A DNA stretch of 18,082 nucleotides from SG8-41 sp036397875 (GCA_036397875.1 DASWIC010000173.1:1-18082), one strand, 5' to 3'; positions 1 to 7,822 are shown, counted from the first letter of the stretch. Numbers and translations are program-made. Notes: generated by a model from the letters alone, not told the origin.

Positions 1-1805
1 CCTATATCGCTGCCACGTTCGACCCCAATCAATACAAGCCGCAAATCGTGCAAGCGGTGAAGGAACAGACCCAGCGCACGCTGAAGCTCGAGGGTGACAT
101 CGGGCTCTCGTTCTGGCCCAGCATCGGCGCCAAGATCGGCAAGGCATCGCTGTCGGAGCGCGCGAGCGACCGGGAGTTCGCGGCCGTGGAGCAGGTGCAC
201 GTCTCCTTGAAATTGATGCCGCTGTTATCAAGGCAGGCAGTCGTGGACACGGTCCGGGTGAGGGGGCTGCGCGTCAATGTCGTGAAGGGGAGGGACGGAA
301 AGCTCAACGTGGATGATCTCGCCGGCGCACCCGCCGCGAGGCAGGCACCTGCCACGAAGGGCGCGGGGCCGGACTTCAAGGTGGATGTCGCGGGCCTGGA
401 CGTCGCGAACGCCACGATTGCCTATGCCGACCAGGCGGCGGGGACGAAGGTTACGCTCTCGAATGTGAACCTGAAGACCGGGCGGATCGCGCCGGGCGTC
501 CCCGGGCGCGTCGAGCTCTCGCTCCATGCGCGAGGTGACAAGCCCAAGCTCGACCTGCTCACCACGCTGAAAACGCGGCTCACCTTCGATCCGGGGCGGC
601 AATCTGCGGCGCTGGACGACCTTGCACTGGAAGTGAAGGGCGCGGCGGCGGACCTCAAGGACCTCGCCTTCAGCGCCGCCGGGAATGCGACGCTCGACGG
701 GGCCAAGGAGCGCGTGCAGGCGCAGCTTGCGGGCAAGTTCGGCGAGAGCAGCTTCAAGGCGCGGCTCGGTGCGGACGGATTTGCGGCGCCCGCCATCAGC
801 TTCGACGCAGAGCTGGACCGGCTGGACGTGGACCGCTACCTCGCGTCCGCGCCGGCTGGCGCGAAGCAGAAGCCGGCGCCAAGCGGGCCGGAACAGCGCT
901 TTGACCTGTCCGGACTGCGCGCGCTGCGCGCCGACGGCACGCTGAAGATCGGCTCGTTCAAGGCGAGCAACGTCAAGGGCTCCAACGTCCGGCTCGCGGT
1001 CAAGGCGAACGGCGGGCGGGTGGATCTCAACCCGGTCACGGCGGACTTCTACCAGGGCAAGCTCGCGAGCGCGATCACCATCAATGCTGCGCCGGCGACG
1101 CCGACGTTCACGGTGCGGCACCGGTTCAACGGCATCAACATCGGGCCGCTCGTGAGAGACCTCGCGGACAGCGACATCCTGGAGGGCAAGGGCGACGTAT
1201 CGGCCGATGTCACTTCACAAGGCAATACCGTGAGCGCGCTGAAGGAGGCGCTGAACGGCAGCGCGTCGCTCAAGCTCGCCGACGGCGCGATCAAGGGGAT
1301 CGACATCGCGGGCTCGATCCGCGATGCCAAGGCACGGCTCGGCGCGCTGCGCGGGGAACAGACGCAGGCCGCGGACAAGGGCCAGAAGACCGATTTCTCG
1401 GAGCTCACCGCAACATTCAAGATCGCGAACGGTGTCGCGCGCAACAACGATCTCGACATGAAGTCCCCGCTGCTGCGCGTGGGCGGCGAGGGCGAGATCA
1501 ATATCGGCGCGGACAGCCTCAACTACCTGATCAAGGCATCCATCGTCGGCACGAGCAAGGGGCAGGGTGGGCGTGAGATCGAAGACCTCCGGGGCGTGAC
1601 CGTCCCGGTGCGCGTGTCCGGCCCCCTCGCGGCGCCGTCCTACAAGCTCGACTTCGGCCGGGCGGCGACGGATACCGCGAAGCGGCGGCTGACCGACGAG
1701 TTGCAGAAGCGCCTCAGCGGCGGCGCGGCGAAGGACTCCGCTGACAAGGACGCCGCGAAGCCAGGCAGCACGCGCGACGCGTTGCGGGGTCTCTTCGGCC
1801 GCTGA
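1..1805 (+). CDS. AsmA family protein (5' truncated by window edge)
   Basis: The reading frame is open from the window edge (first whole codon at base 3) to a TGA at 1803-1805, giving about 600 visible residues. The visible start reads YIAATFDPNQYKPQIV followed by RTLKLEGDIGLSFWPSIG. This is the conserved AsmA beginning just after the N-terminal membrane anchor, so the true start and anchor lie upstream. A GTG at base 48 is in frame but cuts into this conserved region and is not the start. The rest is a long beta-rich, Lys/Asp-rich, repetitive protein with the AsmA C-terminal region, ending in a polar tail rich in Lys, Asp and Ala. AsmA proteins are inner-membrane-anchored, periplasmic, VPS13/TamB-like bridge proteins linked to outer-membrane lipid homeostasis; that role is known for the family, not shown here. 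The gene lies 55 bases before mutY on the same strand, with a heptad array between them. Confidence 0.9.
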   Translation, partial: YIAATFDPNQYKPQIVQAVKEQTQRTLKLEGDIGLSFWPSIGAKIGKASLSERASDREFAAVEQVHVSLKLMPLLSRQAVVDTVRVRGLRVNVVKGRDGKLNVDDLAGAPAARQAPATKGAGPDFKVDVAGLDVANATIAYADQAAGTKVTLSNVNLKTGRIAPGVPGRVELSLHARGDKPKLDLLTTLKTRLTFDPGRQSAALDDLALEVKGAAADLKDLAFSAAGNATLDGAKERVQAQLAGKFGESSFKARLGADGFAAPAISFDAELDRLDVDRYLASAPAGAKQKPAPSGPEQRFDLSGLRALRADGTLKIGSFKASNVKGSNVRLAVKANGGRVDLNPVTADFYQGKLASAITINAAPATPTFTVRHRFNGINIGPLVRDLADSDILEGKGDVSADVTSQGNTVSALKEALNGSASLKLADGAIKGIDIAGSIRDAKARLGALRGEQTQAADKGQKTDFSELTATFKIANGVARNNDLDMKSPLLRVGGEGEINIGADSLNYLIKASIVGTSKGQGGREIEDLRGVTVPVRVSGPLAAPSYKLDFGRAATDTAKRRLTDELQKRLSGGAAKDSADKDAAKPGSTRDALRGLFGR

Positions 1806-1820
1806 CCGCAGCGACCAAGA

Positions 1821-1848
1821 TCACGGGTCACGAGTCACGGGTCACGAT
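1821..1848. repeat. Heptad array A, four 7-base units (asmA-mutY junction)
   Basis: Four consecutive 7-base units begin at 1821, 1828, 1835 and 1842: tcacggg, tcacgag, tcacggg, tcacgat. The array fills about half of the asmA-mutY spacer. Read on the minus strand it contains CGTGACTCGTGAC, which also occurs in the array at 16105-16125. Confidence 0.85.
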
Positions 1849-1860
1849 AGGCGGCGAGTG

Positions 1861-2892
1861 ATGACAAATTTCGCCGCGAACGTAATTGCCTGGCAGAAGA
1901 AGCACGGGCGCCACGATCTCCCTTGGCAGGGCACGCGCGACCCCTACACGATCTGGCTCGCCGAGATCATGCTGCAGCAGACCCAGGTCGCGACCGTCAT
2001 TCCCTATTATCTGCGTTTTCTCGCGCGCTTCCCCGACGCCGCTGCGCTCGCCGCGGCGCCCCTCGACGACGTGCTGCGGCTGTGGAGCGGGCTCGGCTAC
2101 TACTCGCGCGCGCGCAACCTGCACCGCGCGGCCCAGGTGATCGCGACGGAGCACGGCGGACGCTTTCCGCGGCGCTTTGACGACGTCGCGGCGCTGCCGG
2201 GCGTGGGGCGGTCGACCGCCGCGGCGATCTGCGTGTTCGCGTATGGCAAGCGGCACGCGATCCTGGACGGCAATGTCAAGCGCGTGCTGGCGCGATATCG
2301 GGGCGTCAAGGGCTACGGCGGGGACGGGAAGGTCGTGGACCGTCTATGGCGTGAAGCGCAGCGGCTGCTGCCGCGGCGCAATATCGAGGCCTATACGCAG
2401 GGTCTGATGGATCTCGGGGCCGCTGTTTGCATGCGCGGCAAGCCACGCTGCACCGTGTGCCCGGTGCACGGCGCCTGCATCGCGTACCAGAGAGGCTGGA
2501 CCGGCAAGCTGCCGGCGCGGCGCCCGCGCAAACGCCTGCCGCACAAGCGAACCACCATGCTGGTGCTGGCGCGCGCGGGCGAGGTCCTGCTGGAGAAGCG
2601 CCCGCCGGCGGGAATCTGGGGCGGCTTGTGGTGCCTGCCGGAATCCGGGCCGAAGACCGATATCGGGGCGCATTGCCTCAAGCGGTTCGGCGCGCACGTC
2701 ATCGAAGTCGAAGCGCTGCCCAGGATTGCCCACGGCTTCACCCATTTCAAGCTGGACATCCAGCCGCTACGCCTCCGGGTTTCGGCGCTCGTGCCCGACG
2801 CGTCCGAGCCGGGGGTGATCTGGTTGCCGCTGGAGGAGGCGCGCAGCGCGGCGATTCCGGCGCCCGTGCGGCGCATTCTCGCCGCGCTCTGA
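1861..2892 (+). CDS. mutY: A/G-specific adenine DNA glycosylase MutY
   Basis: MutY removes adenine mispaired with 8-oxoguanine in base excision repair. All family hallmarks are visible. The catalytic Glu is E35 in LAEIMLQQTQ, the helix-hairpin-helix is LPGVGRSTAAAI from residue 112, and the catalytic Asp is D136 in ILDGNVKR. The four 4Fe-4S cysteines (C190, C197, C200, C206) have the family spacing C-x6-C-x2-C-x5-C. The C-terminal third (about residues 230-343) is the NUDIX-like 8-oxoG recognition domain, including AHGFTHFKLDI. The length of 343 residues is normal. The ATG at 1861 is preferred over the GTG at 1858 because an AGGCGG motif at 1849-1854 sits six bases before the ATG and only three before the GTG. 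E35 and D136 then fall close to E. coli E37 and D138. The gene converges on the LON-domain gene with five bases between them and no visible terminator. Confidence 0.97.
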   Translation: MTNFAANVIAWQKKHGRHDLPWQGTRDPYTIWLAEIMLQQTQVATVIPYYLRFLARFPDAAALAAAPLDDVLRLWSGLGYYSRARNLHRAAQVIATEHGGRFPRRFDDVAALPGVGRSTAAAICVFAYGKRHAILDGNVKRVLARYRGVKGYGGDGKVVDRLWREAQRLLPRRNIEAYTQGLMDLGAAVCMRGKPRCTVCPVHGACIAYQRGWTGKLPARRPRKRLPHKRTTMLVLARAGEVLLEKRPPAGIWGGLWCLPESGPKTDIGAHCLKRFGAHVIEVEALPRIAHGFTHFKLDIQPLRLRVSALVPDASEPGVIWLPLEEARSAAIPAPVRRILAAL

Positions 2893-2897
2893 TCACC

Positions 2898-3506
2898 TCA
2901 CGCCTCATCCCGCGCGGCTGCGAGTCCCGGCTGCGCGAGCAGTGCCCGTAACCGTTCGAGCCGCGCGGCAGTATCGGTCATCTCCAGGAGCTCCTGCTTC
3001 GCGCGCGCCTCGAGCGGCAGCACCTCGGCCAGCCGGTATCCAACCCACGCGGCGTCCCCCAGGCGCAGCGGCGACGGAAAGCGCTCGGCGCCGACCTTCT
3101 CTATGATCGCCTGCAAGACTTCCCGGCACAGGGGTTCCACGTCGTGCCCGCTGTCATCGGGCGGTATCGGTTCGACCCCCGCCGAGATCAGGTGATTGGA
3201 CGCGACCCGCATCTCGCGGATGCGAAAGCGCCCGCCGCCGCGCGCGACCAGGTGAAACAGCCCGAGCTGCGGCATGTCCCAGCTCTCAATGGTGGCAAAG
3301 CAGCCGACCGGCTCCGGCACCGCCGCCGTCCCCACCTCGCGGCCCTCGCGGATCAGGCACACGCCGAAGGGGCGCGCGTCGCGCAGGCACGCCTTGGTCA
3401 TCTCGACATAGCGCTGCTCGAATACCTTGAGCGGTAGCACCCCCTCCGGGAACAGCACGGTGTTCAAGGGGAATATGAAAACTTCCTGCAGGGGATCGGT
3501 CGTCAC
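2898..3506 (-). CDS. LON substrate-binding-domain protein (stand-alone)
   Basis: The 202-residue protein starts with FIFPLNTVLFPEGVLPLKVFE, the opening of the N-terminal substrate-binding domain of Lon protease (the PUA-like LON domain). It is followed by the usual CLIREGREVG and DMPQLGLFHL segments. There is no AAA+ module and no Ser-Lys protease module, so this is a stand-alone LON-domain protein of the kind common in bacteria, whose function is not established. The start is a GTG at 3506 with no obvious Shine-Dalgarno sequence. No in-frame ATG exists upstream, and a start further in would remove the conserved strand. It is the last gene of the minus-strand cluster, 90 bases after rapZ, with an inverted pair of heptad arrays in that spacer. 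It converges on mutY. Confidence 0.85.
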   Translation of the reverse strand: MTTDPLQEVFIFPLNTVLFPEGVLPLKVFEQRYVEMTKACLRDARPFGVCLIREGREVGTAAVPEPVGCFATIESWDMPQLGLFHLVARGGGRFRIREMRVASNHLISAGVEPIPPDDSGHDVEPLCREVLQAIIEKVGAERFPSPLRLGDAAWVGYRLAEVLPLEARAKQELLEMTDTAARLERLRALLAQPGLAAARDEA

Positions 3507-3518
3507 GGTCGCTGGAAA

Positions 3519-3546
3519 GTGATTCGTGATTTGTGATTCGTGATTC
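3519..3546. repeat. Heptad array B, left arm (rapZ / LON gene junction)
   Basis: Four 7-base units start at 3519, 3526, 3533 and 3540, following gtgattc with one variant (gtgattt). The array begins 12 bases upstream of the GTG start of the LON-domain gene. It faces an inverted array at 3573-3600 across a 26-base spacer. Confidence 0.88.
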
Positions 3547-3572
3547 GAAGACGCACCGGACCTGTTGTTCCC

Positions 3573-3600
3573 GATTCACGATTCACGTATCAGGATTCAC
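3573..3600. repeat. Heptad array B, right arm (inverted)
   Basis: Four 7-base units start at 3573, 3580, 3587 and 3594: gattcac, gattcac, gtatcag, gattcac. Reverse-complemented, the unit is gtgaatc, which differs from the left-arm unit gtgattc at a single base. The last unit contains the stop codon of rapZ (3597-3599). The two 28-base arms could fold into a hairpin with about one mismatch per seven bases. Confidence 0.88.
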
Positions 3601-4436
3601 GCCTTGATCTCGCGGTGCCGGACCAGCACCTGGGATCGGCCGCGGAAAGCGGCGGCGAGCCGCTCGGCGAAGTAAACCGAGCGATGCCGCCCGCCGGTAC
3701 AGCCGATCGCGACGGTGAGGTAGCTGCGGTTGTCGCGGTCGAAGGCGGGCAGCCAGTCGGCGACGAAGCGGCGGATGTCCTCGAGCATCTTCCGCGTCTG
3801 CGCGTCGGATTCGAGAAACTCGATCACGGCCCGGTCGCGGCCGGTCAGCGGCTGCAGGCGTGGATCGTAATTGGGGTTGGGCAGGCAGCGCACGTCGAAT
3901 ACCAGGTCGGCATCGAGCGGCACCCCGTGCTTGAAGCCGAACGACTCGAACAGCAGCGTCAGGCCGGTGGCCGGAACGCCCACGAAATCCTTGATCCAGT
4001 TGCGCAGCGTGTTGGGTCCGAGATCGCTGGTATCCACGCGGTCCGCGAGATCCGCGAGCCCCGCCAGCAGTCCGCGCTCGCGCTCGATGCACTCGGTCAG
4101 CGTCAGCCCGCCGTCCGAAAGCGGGTGGCGCCGCCTCGTTTCGGAGAAGCGCTTGATCAGCGTGTCGGTCTTCGCCTCCAGGAACAGCAACCGCACGTCG
4201 TGGCCGCCGGCGCGGAAATCGGCGAGCTGCCGCGGCAGTTCGGTAAGCGCCTCGGGGCTCCGCAATTCCACGCTCAAGGCGACGCGGGGATGGCCGGCTC
4301 CCGCCAGGTGGCCCACGGTCTGCGGCAGCAGCCTGGCGGGCAGGTTGTCCACGTAGTAATAGCCCGCGTCCTCGAGCACGTTGAGGGCGACGCTCTTGCC
4401 CGAGCCGGAGAGGCCGGTGATCAGGATCAGCTGCAT
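3597..4436 (-). CDS. rapZ: RNase adapter protein RapZ (YvcJ/UPF0042 family)
   Basis: RapZ is a nucleotide-binding protein. In E. coli it guides RNase E to the small RNA GlmZ and so tunes GlmS and amino-sugar supply for the envelope; that RNA role is inferred here only from family membership. The N-terminal P-loop is GLSGSGKS at residues 8-15, followed by the conserved YYYVDNLP. The C-terminal half carries the family signatures FDVRCLPNPNYDPRL and IGCTGGRHRSVYFAERL. The length is 279 residues, close to E. coli. The ATG at 4436 puts the P-loop eight residues in, as in the family. An upstream ATG at 4484 would add 16 residues translated through a heptad array and overlap hprK, so it is rejected. 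The protein ends HREIKA, with its TGA provided by a heptad unit. It lacks a long basic tail such as the one that contacts RNA in E. coli. Confidence 0.95.
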   Translation of the reverse strand: MQLILITGLSGSGKSVALNVLEDAGYYYVDNLPARLLPQTVGHLAGAGHPRVALSVELRSPEALTELPRQLADFRAGGHDVRLLFLEAKTDTLIKRFSETRRRHPLSDGGLTLTECIERERGLLAGLADLADRVDTSDLGPNTLRNWIKDFVGVPATGLTLLFESFGFKHGVPLDADLVFDVRCLPNPNYDPRLQPLTGRDRAVIEFLESDAQTRKMLEDIRRFVADWLPAFDRDNRSYLTVAIGCTGGRHRSVYFAERLAAAFRGRSQVLVRHREIKA

Positions 4437-4449
4437 TCTGCGGAAAGGG

Positions 4450-4487
4450 GTGATGAGTGATGCGTGATACTCGTCACCCATCACGCT
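4450..4487. repeat. Heptad array C with inverted units (hprK-rapZ junction)
   Basis: Three 7-base units start at 4450, 4457 and 4464 (gtgatga, gtgatgc, gtgatac). After a short gap come two inverted units at 4474 and 4481 (tcaccca, tcacgct). GCGTGAT at 4462-4468 and ATCACGC at 4480-4486 form a perfect 7-base stem. The inverted part overlaps the last codons of hprK and contains its stop codon (4474-4476). Confidence 0.82.
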
Positions 4488-5418
4488 TTTGCATTTGATG
4501 GGACTGGCGGCTCACGAACTCCTGCGTGCTGTCGAAGCCGCGCAGCTGCAGCACGGTGTTGCGCACCGCCGCTTCGGTGAGCACCGCGAGATTGCGGCCG
4601 GCCGCCACCGGTATCGTGACCTTGCGGATATCCACGCCCATGACCGGCTCCGAGCCGGGCTTGAGCGGCAGCCGCTCCAGCGGCACGCCTTCGGCGCCGG
4701 CGGGCTTCTCCAGGTGGACGATAAGCTTCAAATTCTTGCGGGGGCGCAGCGCCGCTTCGCCGAATATGGTGCGGATGTTGAGCACGCCCAGGCCGCGCAC
4801 CTCCAGGAAGTCCCGCAACAGCACCGGGCAACGCCCTTCGACGGTTTCCGGGCCGATGCGGTAGAGCTCGACGACGTCGTCGGCGATGAGCCCGCTGCCG
4901 CGGCTGATCAGCTCCAGCCCGAGCTCGCTCTTGCCCACGCCCGAGTCGCCCGTGATCAGCACCCCCATGCCGAGCACGTCGAGAAAGACCCCGTGGGTGG
5001 TGCTGCTCTCCGCCAGCGCCCGCGCGAGGTAGGGGCGCAGCATCCACATCAGCTCGACGCTCGGCACCGGCGAACGGAAGAGAGCGATCGCCCGTAATTC
5101 AGCGATCTCCACCAGCGGCTGCGGCGGGGGCTCATCGCCCGCGACGATGAAGCAGGCGAGCTCCTGGGTCGCGGTCGTGGCGAGCTGTGAGCGGCAGCCC
5201 GCGCCGTCCAGGCCGTTGAGGTAGGAGACTTCCGAGGCGCCCAGGACCTGGATCAGGTTGGGATGGATGAAATTGAGGTGGCCGATCAGGCCCCGCGAGG
5301 AGTCCTTGGTGAGCTCGCTGTTGAGCAACTTGGCGCCGCCGTTGCGCCCGGCAACCCACTCGAGCTTCAGCTTCTCGCGATTGTCCTCAAACAACCGGGC
5401 TATGCTGACCTGCGCCAT
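4474..5418 (-). CDS. hprK: HPr kinase/phosphorylase HprK
   Basis: This bifunctional enzyme phosphorylates and dephosphorylates a serine of HPr-type phosphocarriers. The 314-residue protein has the N-terminal domain (1-130), the conserved His in STHGVFLDVLG (H142), and the Walker A motif GDSGVGKS at 157-164. It also has the acidic pair in LIADDVVEL and the HprK signature LEVRGLGVLNIRTIFG at 205-220. The start MAQVSIARLFEDNREKL matches the family and overlaps the end of ptsN by 32 bases, which suggests translational coupling. The C-terminus QKRDG and its TGA are encoded by an inverted heptad unit. In Betaproteobacteria HprK accompanies an incomplete phosphotransferase system with regulatory roles. 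Its substrate HPr and enzyme I are not in this window. Confidence 0.96.
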   Translation of the reverse strand: MAQVSIARLFEDNREKLKLEWVAGRNGGAKLLNSELTKDSSRGLIGHLNFIHPNLIQVLGASEVSYLNGLDGAGCRSQLATTATQELACFIVAGDEPPPQPLVEIAELRAIALFRSPVPSVELMWMLRPYLARALAESSTTHGVFLDVLGMGVLITGDSGVGKSELGLELISRGSGLIADDVVELYRIGPETVEGRCPVLLRDFLEVRGLGVLNIRTIFGEAALRPRKNLKLIVHLEKPAGAEGVPLERLPLKPGSEPVMGVDIRKVTIPVAAGRNLAVLTEAAVRNTVLQLRGFDSTQEFVSRQSHQMQKRDG

Positions 5419-5872
5419 GGGGCTGCCAGTTGGTGATCAGCTGGTGCATCTCCGCCGCGGCCACCGCGGCCCGCATCTGCTCGCGGAACGCCTTGTCGCT
5501 GAACATCTGCGCCAGCTCCGACAGCAGCTGGAGGTGCACGTCGGTGGCGCGGTCCGGCACCAGCAGCACGAAGATGAGCTCCACCGGCTGGCCGTCGGGG
5601 GCGTCGAACGGGATTCCCTGCTTCGTGCGCACCAGTGCGCCGAGCGCCTCCTTCAGCCCCTTGACCCGGCCATGGGGGATGGCGATGCCGCGGCCGAGGC
5701 CGGTCGATCCCAGCTTCTCGCGGGCGAAGAGACTGTCGAAGACCTGGCTGCGCGCGATCTGGTGGTTGTTCTCGAACAGCAGGCCGACTTGCTCGAACAG
5801 GCGCTTCTTGCTGCCGATCTCGAGGTCGAGCATCACGTTCTGCAGCGGGAGGAGCTTGGCGATCAGATTCAT
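5387..5872 (-). CDS. ptsN: PTS IIA-like nitrogen-regulatory protein PtsN (EIIA-Ntr)
   Basis: PtsN is the EIIA-like phospho-acceptor of the nitrogen PTS. It receives phosphate through NPr/HPr and regulates potassium transport, sigma-54 output and envelope stress in relatives. The active-site histidine is H67 in GLGRGIAIPHGRV, and the core FVLLVPDRATDVHLQLLSEL is intact. The length is 161 residues. The ATG at 5872 is chosen because family members begin MNLIAKLLPLxNV. An alternative ATG at 5905, three bases after the hpf stop, would add 11 residues of no family similarity but is better placed for coupling, so the start is not certain. Neither start has a convincing Shine-Dalgarno sequence. The 3' end runs 32 bases into hprK. 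Confidence 0.95.
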   Translation of the reverse strand: MNLIAKLLPLQNVMLDLEIGSKKRLFEQVGLLFENNHQIARSQVFDSLFAREKLGSTGLGRGIAIPHGRVKGLKEALGALVRTKQGIPFDAPDGQPVELIFVLLVPDRATDVHLQLLSELAQMFSDKAFREQMRAAVAAAEMHQLITNWQPHGAGQHSPVV

Positions 5873-5908
5873 GGGGGATGCGGGAATCGGGCGGACGCCA
5901 GTCATCCG

Positions 5909-6235
5909 TCAGCGGGCGCCGCGGTGCTTGAGCGGCCTGCCGTCGTGGCGGCGCTCGAGGGACTTTTCCTTGTGCTTGATCATGGTCCGGTCGAGCTTGT
6001 CCACCAGGCCGTCGATCGCGGCGTACATGTCGGCGTCCGTATTCTCGCAGAAAATGTCCTTGCCCCGCAGGTGCACGTTGGCCTCGATCTTATGCAGCAG
6101 CTTCTCCACGGTGAGGATCACGTTGACCTCGATCAGATGGTCGAAATGATGGGTGATGCGCTCCAGCTTGCTCGAAACGTACTCGCGAATGGGGGGCGTG
6201 ATCTCGACATGATGCCCGGTCAGTTGCAGGTTCAT
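5909..6235 (-). CDS. hpf: Ribosome hibernation promoting factor (short HPF/YhbH)
   Basis: HPF binds the 30S decoding centre in stationary phase and promotes inactive ribosome dimers. The 108-residue protein has the family opening MNLQLTGHHVEITPPIREYV. It continues with HFDHLIEVNVILTVEK and the conserved region DADMYAAIDGLVDKLDRTMIK, then a basic tail RRHDGRPLKHRGAR. It lacks the long C-terminal dimerisation domain, so it is the short form found with rpoN in Proteobacteria. AGGAACC lies four bases before the ATG, a reasonable ribosome binding site. It begins nine bases after the rpoN stop and is probably co-transcribed with it. Confidence 0.95.
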   Translation of the reverse strand: MNLQLTGHHVEITPPIREYVSSKLERITHHFDHLIEVNVILTVEKLLHKIEANVHLRGKDIFCENTDADMYAAIDGLVDKLDRTMIKHKEKSLERRHDGRPLKHRGAR

Positions 6236-6244
6236 GCTGGGTTC

Positions 6245-7678
6245 CTAGAGTGATTTCCTCAGGTTGGCTGGAAGTATCTGCAGGGACTCGCGGTACTTCG
6301 CGACCGTGCGGCGGGCGATCACGATCCCCTGCTGCGACAGGATTTCGGATATCTGACCGTCGGACAGGGGCCGCCGCGCGTTCTCCGCCGCGACCAGCTG
6401 CTTGATCAAGGCGCGTATCGCGGTGCTGGACGCGGCGCCGCCGGCCTCGGTGGTGACATGGCTGCCGAAGAAGTATTTAAGCTCGAAAATGCCGCGCGGC
6501 GAGTGCATGTACTTCTGGGTGGTCACCCGCGAGACGGTGGACTCGTGCAGGCTCAACGTGTCCGCGATTTCGCGCAATACCAAGGGGCGCATGGCGACCT
6601 CGCCGTGCTCGAGGAAATGCCGCTGCCGGTCCACGATTGCCTGCGACACGCGCAGGATGGTGTCGAAGCGCTGCTGCACGTTCTTGATCAGCCACTTTGC
6701 CTCCTGCAGCTGGCTCGCGAGCTGCTGCGACCCGGCGCCGCGATTGCGCTGCAGGATCTCGGCATAGAGGCGGTTGATGCGCAGCCGCGGCATCGCGTCC
6801 GGATTGAGGGCGGCCAGCCAGACCCCCTTGACCTTCTTCACGATGACGTCGGACACCACGTAGCGCGTTTCCTCGGAAGAGAAGTTGCGCCCCGGCTTGG
6901 GATTCAGGCCGATGATCAGCTTCTGCACCGCCCGCAGCGCCGCGTCGTCGCAGTGCAGGAGCTTTTTCAAGCGGCTGAAATCGCGCGCGGCCAGCGTTTC
7001 CAGGTGATGCTTCGCCGTCTCCAGCGCCTCGGCGAGATGCGGCGTGTCCTGCGGCAGCGCGGCGAGCTGCAGTGCCAGGCATTCGCCGAGGCTGCGGGCA
7101 CCCACGCCGGCCGGCTCGAGATGCTGCAGGTGCCTCAAAGCGATCTGCAGCTCGTCGAGGTCAACCTCCAGCTCAGGGGGCAGGAGCGCGGCGAGCTCCT
7201 CCACGCCCTGCGTGAGGTAGCCGTCGTCATCCAGCGAATCGATCAGGAGCGCGACCAGCTGGTGGTCCCGCGCGGAGAGCTTGGTGAGCGAGATTTGCGA
7301 CAGCAGGTGCGTCCGCAGGGTCGGGGCCTCGGCCGCAATCTGCTGGTGCTCGCCGTCCTCGGCATCATCGCGGTAGCCGGGAAGCGGGGCGTCGTCGAGC
7401 GCAGTCGCCGCGCCACCGTCGGTCTCGGCAGCGGGGGCATCACCCTCCGGGTCGTCGGTCGCGGGCGCCGGCTCGGCGGCGTGCGCAACCGTCTCCGTGA
7501 CCGTGGCCGGCGGCTCGCGCGCGTCGTCCTCGCGCTCGAGCAGGGGATTTTCCTGGAGGATGCGCTCGAGCTCCTGGTTGAGCTCAAGCGTCGAAAGCTG
7601 CAGCAGGCGGATCGACTGCTGCAGCTGCGGCGTGAGCGTGAGGTGCTGGGACAGCCGGAGCTGGAGTGAATGCTTCAT
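6245..7678 (-). CDS. rpoN: RNA polymerase sigma-54 factor RpoN
   Basis: Sigma-54 directs RNA polymerase to -24/-12 promoters and needs an AAA+ activator. The 477 residues show the Gln/Leu-rich region I (QLRLSQHLTLTPQLQQSIRL). Next comes an acidic, low-complexity region II (about 50-120) rich in Glu, Asp, Ala and Pro, then the core-binding domain. The helix-turn-helix is around 370-390 (LREIADTLSLHESTVSRV), and the diagnostic RpoN box ARRTVAKYRE lies at 455-464. No Shine-Dalgarno sequence is evident before the ATG at 7678, but the start is fixed by the family N-terminus. It lies 144 bases after lptB, the largest gap inside the cluster before rapZ, so a separate promoter is possible although none could be identified. 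A candidate target in this window is the -24/-12 site at 14345-14360. Confidence 0.98.
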   Translation of the reverse strand: MKHSLQLRLSQHLTLTPQLQQSIRLLQLSTLELNQELERILQENPLLEREDDAREPPATVTETVAHAAEPAPATDDPEGDAPAAETDGGAATALDDAPLPGYRDDAEDGEHQQIAAEAPTLRTHLLSQISLTKLSARDHQLVALLIDSLDDDGYLTQGVEELAALLPPELEVDLDELQIALRHLQHLEPAGVGARSLGECLALQLAALPQDTPHLAEALETAKHHLETLAARDFSRLKKLLHCDDAALRAVQKLIIGLNPKPGRNFSSEETRYVVSDVIVKKVKGVWLAALNPDAMPRLRINRLYAEILQRNRGAGSQQLASQLQEAKWLIKNVQQRFDTILRVSQAIVDRQRHFLEHGEVAMRPLVLREIADTLSLHESTVSRVTTQKYMHSPRGIFELKYFFGSHVTTEAGGAASSTAIRALIKQLVAAENARRPLSDGQISEILSQQGIVIARRTVAKYRESLQILPANLRKSL

Positions 7679-7822
7679 TCGATTGCGCGGGTGCGCTCGG
7701 GGCCGGATCGGGGAGGGATCCGTCCTGCGCCCTTCGACTTATCTAACGCGATCCCATGCATGGCAGCAAGGTCGGATTGCCCCGGCGTCCGGTCGTCCGG
7801 TGGAGAGACCGCCGAAGCGGCG

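Noticed and set aside
1821..3600. The short repeats as a CRISPR array or insertion-sequence ends
   Set aside because: Units are only seven bases with no unique spacers between them. No transposase, target duplication or cas gene is present.
4437..4484. Upstream ATG (4484) as the start of rapZ
   Set aside because: It would translate the heptad array and push the P-loop away from the N-terminus. The family start at 4436 is preferred.
6458..7669. A 403-codon plus-strand frame opposite rpoN, and similar long antisense frames
   Set aside because: They are antisense shadows of well-recognised genes, with no domain, no ribosome binding site and skewed Arg/Leu/Gln composition.
7810..7822. Hairpin CGCCG-AAG-CGGCG directly after the lptB stop as a terminator
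   Set aside because: The stem is five bases and there is no T-tract on the minus strand. Such short stems are common in GC-rich DNA.
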